A DNA stretch of 64,000 nt, taken from the NCBI GenBank assembly GCA_030247575.1, contig JAOTRV010000021.1, positions 1 through 64,000 on the forward strand, in the 5' to 3' direction. The notes beneath the pieces were generated by a model. That model searched no databases. It was not told the DNA's origin and was given only the letters and a program-made list of their open reading frames with translations. Shown one piece after another: positions 55,803-61,832 of this stretch. Both the position numbers and the translations under genes were made by a program. The DNA comes from Sulfuritalea sp. (GTDB lineage: Bacteria; Pseudomonadota; Gammaproteobacteria; Burkholderiales; Rhodocyclaceae). How positions within the stretch are numbered: position 1 is the stretch's first letter; every line of letters starts with the position of its first letter.

Positions 55803-56494
55803 GCGCGCCCGCCGCGGTAGCGGACCTGGATGATTTCAGCCAGGATCGAAACCGCGATCTCGGCCGGCGAGCGGCCGCCCAGGTCGAGGCCGATCGGCGA
55901 ATGGATGCGTCCGGTCAGTTCGCCCAGGCCGGCCGCGCGCAGGCGCTCCAGGCGCTTTTCGTGCGTGCGCCGGCTGCCCAGCGCACCGATGTAGAACAGC
56001 TTGCCCGGCAGCGCGAGTTCCAGCGCGGGATCGTCGAGCTTCGGATCGTGCGACAGTGCGACCAGCGCCGTCGCCTCGTCGAGGCCCAGACGCTCGAGCG
56101 CCTCGTCCGGCCATTCATCGCTCAATTGGACGCCGGGAAAACGTTGGGGCGAGGCGAAGGCGCCGCGCGGGTCGATGACGATGACGTCGAAGCCGGCGGC
56201 AGCGGCCATCGGCGCCAGCGCCTGGGCGATATGCACGGCGCCGATGACCAGCAACCGCGGCGCAGGCACGTAGGCCCGGGCAAACAATCCATCCGCGCCG
56301 GCAAGCGCCGCACTGCGTCCGGAAGCAAGAAAGCCCCTCGCTTCGGCCAGCTGGCCGGCCGCCAGGGAAAGGTCTCCATCGACCGTCGCGGCGTCGACCA
56401 GGCACTGCGCGCCATCGGCAAGGCGCGTCACCACGACCAGGGGCTGCCGCCGCTTCTGCGCGTCGGCGATCCGCGCCAGCGCTTCGCGCTTCAT
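55799..56494 (-). CDS. XdhC-family Mo-hydroxylase maturation factor, Rossmann half
   Basis: 231-residue protein with the XdhC Rossmann domain: LLVIGAVHIAQALAPMAAAA (in place of the usual GxGHxA), IDPRGAFASPQRFPG, ALVALSHDPKLDDPAL and the C-terminal IHSPIGLDLGGRSPAEIA. XdhC binds and protects the sulfurated molybdenum cofactor and hands it to the hydroxylase. The separate N-terminal half is encoded by the overlapping upstream gene at 56491, so the XdhC function is split over two coupled genes. Confidence 0.83.
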   Translation of the reverse strand: MKREALARIADAQKRRQPLVVVTRLADGAQCLVDAATVDGDLSLAAGQLAEARGFLASGRSAALAGADGLFARAYVPAPRLLVIGAVHIAQALAPMAAAAGFDVIVIDPRGAFASPQRFPGVQLSDEWPDEALERLGLDEATALVALSHDPKLDDPALELALPGKLFYIGALGSRRTHEKRLERLRAAGLGELTGRIHSPIGLDLGGRSPAEIAVSILAEIIQVRYRGGRA

Positions 56495-56814
56495 TCGACC
56501 GGCTCCACGAAGACCCGGACGCGTCCGCCGCAGGCCAGGCCGACCTGCCAGGCCTGCTCGTCGCTGATGCCGAACTCGAGCAACTGCGGGCGGCCGGAGG
56601 CCATCACCTCACGCGCGGCGTCGATCACCGCGCCTTCGATGCAGCCGCCGGATACCGAGCCGACGAAATGTCCGGCTTCATCGACGGCGAGATGACTGCC
56701 CTCGGGACGCGGCGAGGAACCCCAGGTGCTCACCACGGTCGCCAGCGCCGCTGACTTGCCCGCACTCCGCCACTGCTGGAGGGTTTCAAACAGAAGATCG
56801 TTGTCTGACTGCAT
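56491..56814 (-). CDS. XdhC/CoxI-family maturation factor, N-terminal half
   Basis: 107-residue XdhC/CoxI N-terminal domain: VSTWGSSPRPEGSHLAVDE, VGSVSGGCIEGAVIDAA with its conserved Cys, and QVGLACGGRVRVFVEPV. The start at 56814 (MQSDNDLLFETLQQW) is preferred over 56868 since homology begins there and GGAAGGCAGG lies upstream. First gene of a five-gene chain in which every junction overlaps by 4 bp (56814 down to 52535). A palindrome-bearing promoter candidate is 70-97 bp upstream. Confidence 0.83.
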   Translation of the reverse strand: MQSDNDLLFETLQQWRSAGKSAALATVVSTWGSSPRPEGSHLAVDEAGHFVGSVSGGCIEGAVIDAAREVMASGRPQLLEFGISDEQAWQVGLACGGRVRVFVEPVE

Positions 56815-56883
56815 GCCTGCCTTCCGCCTCTCTTGGTGATGCCCGCCGCCTCCGGGAGACGCCATCAATTCCGCTGACCTGCG

Positions 56884-56911
56884 GATTGTGCCGCAATTGC
56901 GGCATGGTCAA
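56884..56911 (-). promoter_or_regulatory. Candidate promoter with 16-bp palindrome for the maturation operon
   Basis: On the minus strand: TTGACC (56911-56906), 16-bp spacer, ACAATC (56889-56884). The spacer carries the perfect palindrome TGCCGCAATTGCGGCA (56889-56904), a good operator candidate for a regulator other than the GntR protein. The -10 is poor, so the promoter call is weak; the palindrome is certain. Confidence 0.45.
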
Positions 56912-56997
56912 TGGCGCGCGATGCAAAGTGTCGCGCAAAGCTTTAAACGTCGAGAATTTCCGCCTGCGGAGGATAGAAAAAAACCATCCCAAAGAGA

Positions 56998-57038
56998 TTG
57001 ACATTCCGCCATTTGTTTGCATACAGTGTACCGTATCC
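56998..57038 (+). promoter_or_regulatory. Promoter with GTATAC-type operator before trpB2
   Basis: TTGACA (56998-57003), 16-bp spacer, CATACA (57020-57025). The element CATACAGTGTACCGTATCC runs over and beyond the -10, closely like TATACAGTATCCAGTATTCC at 18241. The trpB2 ATG is 120 bp downstream, leaving a long leader in which I see no obvious riboswitch or Trp-rich leader peptide. Confidence 0.58.
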
Positions 57039-57156
57039 TGAATTGAACTTGCCAGCCCGGGGCAATTTCGGACGTTCATCCGTTTTCACGCCATCTCTGA
57101 TCCAAGATCGCAACCGCAGCCTGAACCGACCAAAACAATTATCGAGGAGACAAGAC

Positions 57157-58527
57157 ATGCAACCGACCCGCGTCACGCTGGAACAGAACGAGATCCCGAC
57201 CCATTGGTACAACGTCGTCGCCGACATGCCGAATCCGCCGCTGCCGCCGCTGGGACCGGACGGCAACCCGGTATCTCCGGAACAGATGCTGGCGATTTTT
57301 CCGGGCAACCTGCTCGAACAGGAAATGAGCGCCGAGCGCTGGATCGCGATCCCGGAACCCGTTCGGGAAATATTGAGCCTGTGGCGCCCGACGCCGCTGA
57401 TCCGCGCGACGCGCCTGGAAAAGGTTCTCGGCACGCCGTGCAAGATCTTCTTCAAGTATGAAGGCGTCAGCCCCTCGGGCTCGCACAAGACCAATACCTC
57501 GGTACCGCAAGCCTACTACAACAAGCAGGCCGGCTTCTCCCGCCTGACCACGGAAACCGGCGCCGGCCAGTGGGGCTCGGCACTGTCGTTCGCCGGGCAG
57601 ATGTTCGACATGGACATCCGCATCTACATGGTGAAGATCAGCTACGAGCAGAAGCCCTATCGCCGCTCGATGATGCAGACCTGGGGCGCCAACGTGTTCC
57701 CCAGCCCGACCGACATGACCCAGGCCGGACGCGACGCGCTGGCCAAGGATCCGAACAACCAGGGCAGCCTCGGCCTGGCGATTTCCGAAGCCGTCGAAGA
57801 AGCCGCGTCGCGCAAGGACACCAACTATTCGCTGGGCTCGGTACTCAACCACGTGCTGCTGCACCAGACCATCATCGGCCAGGAGGCCAAGACGCAGATG
57901 GCGAAGATCGGCGAGTATCCCGACATGGTATTCGCACCCTGCGGCGGCGGCTCCAACTTCGCCGGCATCGCCTTCCCCTTCTTCGCCGACAAGGCGGCCG
58001 GCAAGAAGGTGCGCCTGGTGGGCGTCGAGCCGACCTCCTGCCCGTCGATGACCAAGGGCGTCTACCGCTACGACTTCGGCGACGTCTCCGGCTACACGCC
58101 GCTGATGAAGATGTACACGCTGGGCCACAACTTCATGCCGCCCGGCATCCACGCCGGCGGCCTGCGCTACCACGGCGAATCGCCGCTGGTGTCGCAGCTC
58201 TACCACGAGAAGCTGATCGAGGCGGTGGCCGTGCCCCAGGTCGCCACCTTCGCCGCCGGCGTCATGTTCGCCAAGGCCGAAGGCATCATCCCGGCGCCGG
58301 AGTCCTGCCACGGCATCCGCGCCGTGATCGACGAGGCGCTGCGCTGCAAGGAATCCGGCGAGCCGAAGACCCTGCTGTTCTGCCTCTCGGGTCACGGCCA
58401 CTTCGACATGGCGTCCTACGACCGCTACCTGTCCGGCAAGCTGGAAGACTTCGACTATCCGCAGGCACTCGTCGAGGAAGCCCTCAAGGAATTGCCGAAC
58501 ATCGACTGGCCGCCGAAGGCTGCCTGA
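57157..58527 (+). CDS. trpB2: Tryptophan synthase beta, TrpB2 type
   Basis: 456-residue PLP enzyme of the TrpB2 class (longer N-terminus than TrpB1, no trpA neighbour). The PLP lysine is in SPSGSHKTNTSVPQAYYN; TETGAGQWGSALSFAGQMF and the phosphate loop PCGGGSNFAGIAFPFF are conserved. It condenses indole (or O-phosphoserine-type substrates in some archaea) with serine to tryptophan. Its promoter carries the operator shared with the indoleacetate genes, suggesting scavenging of free indole into tryptophan and then indolepyruvate. ATG 57157 follows CGAGGAGA; an intrinsic terminator follows the gene. Confidence 0.85.
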   Translation: MQPTRVTLEQNEIPTHWYNVVADMPNPPLPPLGPDGNPVSPEQMLAIFPGNLLEQEMSAERWIAIPEPVREILSLWRPTPLIRATRLEKVLGTPCKIFFKYEGVSPSGSHKTNTSVPQAYYNKQAGFSRLTTETGAGQWGSALSFAGQMFDMDIRIYMVKISYEQKPYRRSMMQTWGANVFPSPTDMTQAGRDALAKDPNNQGSLGLAISEAVEEAASRKDTNYSLGSVLNHVLLHQTIIGQEAKTQMAKIGEYPDMVFAPCGGGSNFAGIAFPFFADKAAGKKVRLVGVEPTSCPSMTKGVYRYDFGDVSGYTPLMKMYTLGHNFMPPGIHAGGLRYHGESPLVSQLYHEKLIEAVAVPQVATFAAGVMFAKAEGIIPAPESCHGIRAVIDEALRCKESGEPKTLLFCLSGHGHFDMASYDRYLSGKLEDFDYPQALVEEALKELPNIDWPPKAA

Positions 58528-58552
58528 TCGGCAAACCAGTTGGCGAAGCGAG

Positions 58553-58579
58553 AAAGGGAGCCTCGGCTCCCTTTTTTTT
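58553..58579 (+). terminator. Rho-independent terminator of trpB2
   Basis: AAAGGGAGCC-tc-GGCTCCCTTT stem followed by a run of T ending at 58579, 26 bp after the trpB2 stop. It is the clearest intrinsic terminator in the window and isolates trpB2 from the converging minus-strand operon. Confidence 0.9.
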
Positions 58580-58623
58580 GCCCGCAGCGCCGGAATCGGC
58601 GGCCATCCCGCGGCTGCGCCCGA

Positions 58624-58827
58624 TCACCCCGGCTTGGCTTTGTCATGTTGCCCGCCGCCCCGGGTCGAGAATTCGACCAGCGCCCGCTGAAACTCCTCGA
58701 TGGCGGCGGCGCTGACTTCCTCGCCGCACTCGTAGCAGTAGGCCTTGCCCTTGAGCCTATCCACCCAGCGGCAGCCGCAGTGGTCGCAGGCGAGTTCCGG
58801 CGCGCCGCGCGGATTGATGAAGATCAC
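58624..58827 (-). CDS. Small zinc-ribbon protein
   Basis: 67-residue protein with a four-Cys zinc ribbon: ELACDHCGCRWVDRLKGKAY then CYECGEEVSAAAIEEF. It starts with GTG at 58827, overlapping the stop of the gene before (GTGA), so translation is coupled. Last gene of the flavoprotein/CoA-ligase operon. I do not recognise a family; it might be an Fe-S/zinc accessory or a subunit of a complex with the two proteins upstream. Confidence 0.62.
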   Translation of the reverse strand: MIFINPRGAPELACDHCGCRWVDRLKGKAYCYECGEEVSAAAIEEFQRALVEFSTRGGGQHDKAKPG

Positions 58828-59288
58828 CGGCAGGCCCCGAGAAAGGCCAGCCCGAGGGAATCGAGAAAGTCCTCGTAGCCGGCGTCCTGCAACTGGGCCT
58901 TGTTCTTGAAGACGAAGAACATCATGCGCCCGCGCCGGATCAGACGCTTGATCACCGACAGCGTGTCGCCGCCCAGTTCGTTCAGCATCGTCTCCAGCGC
59001 CTCTTCGTCGGCCACCAGCAACAGATCGACCTTGGTCGACGCCATGCCGGCAAAACGCTCGATGCGCGCCGACATGCCCCCGTCTTCCAGCTGCCAGGCC
59101 AGCATCGGCACCTCGGTCGCCGCCTGCACGCCTTCGAGATGCTTGCCGGGAAGGATGCCCGAGGCTTCGCGCGAGACGAAGCCGATGCGCGATCCCTGAA
59201 CCATGTCCAGAAACAATTCGCGATGGCGGTCCAGCATGGATTGCCAGGGTGCGATCTCGCCGAAAGTTTGGTCGGTAGCGGTAGTCAT
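58824..59288 (-). CDS. Conserved hypothetical protein, paralogue A
   Basis: 154-residue protein of no recognised family, starting MTTATDQTFGEIAPWQSM. Its C-terminal half (VDLLLVADEEALETMLNELG, then RLIRRGRMMFFVFKNKAQL and GYEDFLDSLGLAFLG) resembles the end of the next protein upstream (59288-59677). Both neighbours are coupled by stop/start overlaps. No transmembrane segments, no Cys cluster. It could be a scaffold or small subunit of an enzyme complex with the operon's flavoprotein or RidA-like protein. Confidence 0.65.
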   Translation of the reverse strand: MTTATDQTFGEIAPWQSMLDRHRELFLDMVQGSRIGFVSREASGILPGKHLEGVQAATEVPMLAWQLEDGGMSARIERFAGMASTKVDLLLVADEEALETMLNELGGDTLSVIKRLIRRGRMMFFVFKNKAQLQDAGYEDFLDSLGLAFLGACR

Positions 59289-59677
59289 CAGTGTTTGGGA
59301 GTCGCCAGTTCGAGCGACTCGATAAAGTCAAGAATTCCGGCAGCCTCCAGCGTGTCGCGCTGCTGCAAAAGAAAGGGCATGATCTTGCCCCTGCGCACCA
59401 GTCCGGCCATGCACGATTCGCCTTCGGCGCGCACCGTATCGAGCGCCGCCTCGCTCATGACCAGCAGCATGCCCCAATCGGCGGGGAAGAACCCGTCCCA
59501 GTCGCAGCGCTGCGCGAGCCGTCCGCGGCCGCCCGGCCACCACAGCCAGGCCGATCCGTTTTTCGCCTTGAAGTCGTCGCTGCCGACGAAGGCGACGGCA
59601 AGTTCTTCGCTCACCTCGACCTCGCCGGCGGGCATCGCCGCCAGCACTTGCCGCCAGACCGACTCGTCCGGCCACAT
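59288..59677 (-). CDS. Conserved hypothetical protein, paralogue B
   Basis: 129-residue protein of no recognised family, starting MWPDESVWRQVLAAMPAGEV and rich in Trp in its middle (SAWLWWPGG). The C-terminal part (WGMLLVMSEAALDTV, AGLVRRGKIMPFLLQQRDTL, GILDFIESLEL) parallels the protein encoded at 58824, pointing to an old duplication. Its stop overlaps the next start (TGATG), and it begins 2 bp after the RidA-like stop. Coupled small paralogues like this suggest a heteromeric complex. Confidence 0.65.
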   Translation of the reverse strand: MWPDESVWRQVLAAMPAGEVEVSEELAVAFVGSDDFKAKNGSAWLWWPGGRGRLAQRCDWDGFFPADWGMLLVMSEAALDTVRAEGESCMAGLVRRGKIMPFLLQQRDTLEAAGILDFIESLELATPKH

Positions 59678-59679
59678 GC

Positions 59680-60069
59680 CTAGGGAAGCACCGCCGTGGC
59701 TTCGATTTCGACCTTGGCGCCCACCTCGACGAAACCCGCGACCTGCACCGCCGTCATCGCCGCGCCATAGCTGCCGATGATCCTGCGGAACACCTCGCCG
59801 AGTTCCTTCTGTTTCGCCCAGTATTCCTCGTTGCTGCCGAGGTACCAGGTCATGCGCACGATATGCTCGGGGCGCGCGCCGGCTTCGGCCAGAATCGCGA
59901 CGACATTCTTCAGCGCCTGCTCGGCCTGTCCGACCAGGTCGTCGCTCTGGAACTGGCAATTCTCGTCCCAGCCGACCTGCCCGGCGACGAACACCATTTC
60001 GCCACGGGCGACCACGCCGTGGGCGTAGCCCTTGGCCAGCGTCCAGCCCTTCGGCAACAAAGTCTTCAA
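59680..60069 (-). CDS. RidA/YjgF-family protein (enamine/imine deaminase-like)
   Basis: 129-residue RidA-superfamily protein. Family pattern: GYAHGVVARGEMVFVAGQVG near the start, then QALKNVVAILAEAGARPEHI, and the C-terminal VQVAGFVEVGAKVEIEATAV, where classical RidA has Arg in RxxV and this protein has a Glu-Val-Gly variation; catalytic competence is thus uncertain. The start is TTG at 60069 with AAGGAG seven bases before, overlapping the ligase stop (TTGA). RidA proteins hydrolyse enamines/imines to ketone and ammonia, or bind such intermediates. In this operon it may act on an imine arising from 2-aminobenzoyl-CoA. Confidence 0.75.
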   Translation of the reverse strand: MKTLLPKGWTLAKGYAHGVVARGEMVFVAGQVGWDENCQFQSDDLVGQAEQALKNVVAILAEAGARPEHIVRMTWYLGSNEEYWAKQKELGEVFRRIIGSYGAAMTAVQVAGFVEVGAKVEIEATAVLP

Positions 60070-61694
60070 TGCGATTCTCCTTGTGAGGTTTGACGCAGCC
60101 GGAAACGCTGCAACTTGCCGGTTTCGGTGCGCGGCAGGGAGCCGGCGAACTCGATGCTGCGCGGATACTTGTAGGGAGCGATGGTCTGCTTGACGAAGTC
60201 CTGCAGCTCCTTCGCCGTTTCCGGCGTCGGCTCGGCGTCCGGCCGCAGCACGACAAAGGCCTTGACGATCTGCCCGCGCTCCTCGTCGGCGACGCCGATG
60301 ACGCCGCACTCGGCCACCTTGGGATGGCGCAGCAAGGCATCCTCGACCTCCGGGCCGGCGATGTTGTAGCCCGCCGAAATGATCATGTCATCAGTGCGCG
60401 AATGGTAGTGGAAGTAGCCCCCGGCATCCATCGCGTAGGCGTCGCCGGTGTAGTTCCAGCCGTTCCTGACGTAGCTGGCCTGCCGGTCGTCGGCCAGATA
60501 GCGGCACCCGGTGGGGCCCTTGACCGCCAGCCTGCCGACCTGCCCGACCGGCGCCGGCTTGCCGTCGTCATCCATGATGCAGGCCACATAGCCCGGCACC
60601 ACGGTGCCGGTGGCGCCGGGCAAGGCGTGCGCTTCGTCGGCAGAGATGAAAATGTGCATCAGCTCCGTGGCGCCAATGCCGTCGATCATCTCGATGCCGG
60701 TCGCCTCCTTCCACAGCGCGCGCGTCGCCGCCGGCAGCGCCTCACCGGCCGAAACGCATTTGCGCAGGCTGCTGTTGCGCAGCGGCCCGGCGAGCGGAGC
60801 GATGGCGCGATAGGAGGTCGGCGCGGTGAACAGGACGGTGGCCTTGTATTTCCCGATTGCGTCGACCAGGTCCTGCGGCGCACCCTGTTCCAGCAATACG
60901 GTCGAGGCCCCGACGCTGAGCGGAAACAGCAGCAGTCCGCCAAGGCCGAAGGTGAAGGCCAGCGGCGGCGTGCCCGTGAAGATGTCGTCGGGTACCGGGC
61001 GCAATACGTGTGGCGGCCAGCAGACGCAGGAGGCCATGACGTCGCGATGGAAGTGCATGGTCGCCTTGGGTTGTCCCGTGGTACCCGAGGTGAAAGCGAG
61101 GACACAGGTGTCCGTCAGGGCGGTATCGACATTGCTGAATGCCGCGGATTGAATCGCCATCGCCGCTTCGAGCCCGCTCGCCGAGCCGTCGTTGAAATAG
61201 CGGATGTGCTTCAGTTCGGGACATTCCGCCGCAGCAATCTTGAGTTCGTCACTCAGCCGCACATCGCACAGCGCATGGCTGACCCTGGCCTTGGTGACGA
61301 CGTGCCTGAGCTCCTTCGCCCGCAACAGCGGCATGGTGGCCACCGCCACGGCGCCGGCCTTCATGACCGCGAACCAGCAGGCCGCCATCATCGGATTGTT
61401 GGGCGCGCGCAGCAGCACGCGGTTGCCGGGCACCAGCCCCATGTCCCCGACCAGCACGTTGGCGATGCGGTTGGCGCGTTCCTGCAGGTCGGCGTAGGTC
61501 CAGCGCACGCCCGGCGCCTGGATGCACAGACGTGCGCCGCGCCCCGCGGCGACATGCCGGTCGAGCAGTTCCGTCGCGCAGTTCATGCGCTCGGGAAACT
61601 TCAGCTCCGGCAGGTCGAACACGAACTCCGGCTGCTGCGCTACCGGCGGCAGGTTGTCGCGGGTGAAGGTATCGACATGAGCCGAGTACGCCAT
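60066..61694 (-). CDS. 2-Aminobenzoate/benzoate-CoA ligase-like protein
   Basis: 542-residue aryl-CoA ligase close in pattern to 2-aminobenzoate- and benzoate-CoA ligases of Azoarcus (start MAYSAHVDTFTRDNLPPVAQ; VLLRAPNNPMMAACWFAVMK; AFTSGTTGQPKATMHFHRD; PPLAFTFGLGGLLLFPLSVG; C-terminal Lys in LPRTETGKLQRFRLRQ). It forms the CoA thioester of an aromatic acid from ATP and CoA. ATG 61694 is chosen over TTG 61709 because family proteins start at MxYxAHVDTF. It is coupled to the RidA-like gene. It would activate external 2-aminobenzoate; indoleacetate breakdown delivers the same thioester directly. Confidence 0.8.
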   Translation of the reverse strand: MAYSAHVDTFTRDNLPPVAQQPEFVFDLPELKFPERMNCATELLDRHVAAGRGARLCIQAPGVRWTYADLQERANRIANVLVGDMGLVPGNRVLLRAPNNPMMAACWFAVMKAGAVAVATMPLLRAKELRHVVTKARVSHALCDVRLSDELKIAAAECPELKHIRYFNDGSASGLEAAMAIQSAAFSNVDTALTDTCVLAFTSGTTGQPKATMHFHRDVMASCVCWPPHVLRPVPDDIFTGTPPLAFTFGLGGLLLFPLSVGASTVLLEQGAPQDLVDAIGKYKATVLFTAPTSYRAIAPLAGPLRNSSLRKCVSAGEALPAATRALWKEATGIEMIDGIGATELMHIFISADEAHALPGATGTVVPGYVACIMDDDGKPAPVGQVGRLAVKGPTGCRYLADDRQASYVRNGWNYTGDAYAMDAGGYFHYHSRTDDMIISAGYNIAGPEVEDALLRHPKVAECGVIGVADEERGQIVKAFVVLRPDAEPTPETAKELQDFVKQTIAPYKYPRSIEFAGSLPRTETGKLQRFRLRQTSQGESH

Positions 61695-61714
61695 GAACGG
61701 ACCTTTCAAAGGCT

Positions 61715-61817
61715 TATCCGCAGATTTCGCAGATTACGCAGATTAAGAATCACGCTTTTCATCGCGGCAAGATTGCCCTCCGGTTTCATCTGCGAAAATC
61801 TGCGAAATCTGCGGACA
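61715..61817. repeat. Inverted repeat of GCAGATTxCGCAGATT type
   Basis: Left arm 61715-61744 holds three CGCAGATT-like units; right arm 61787-61817 holds their inverted counterparts (ATCTGCGAAAATCTGCG...). Imperfect long hairpin in the 138-bp gap between the flavoprotein and ligase genes. The type is common in betaproteobacteria. No coding region seen. Confidence 0.75.
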
Positions 61818-61832
61818 TGTCTTTACCTCTCC

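Noticed and set aside
57039..57156. Tryptophan attenuator leader before trpB2
   Set aside because: The leader shows no short frame with clustered Trp codons and no terminator hairpin before the start codon.
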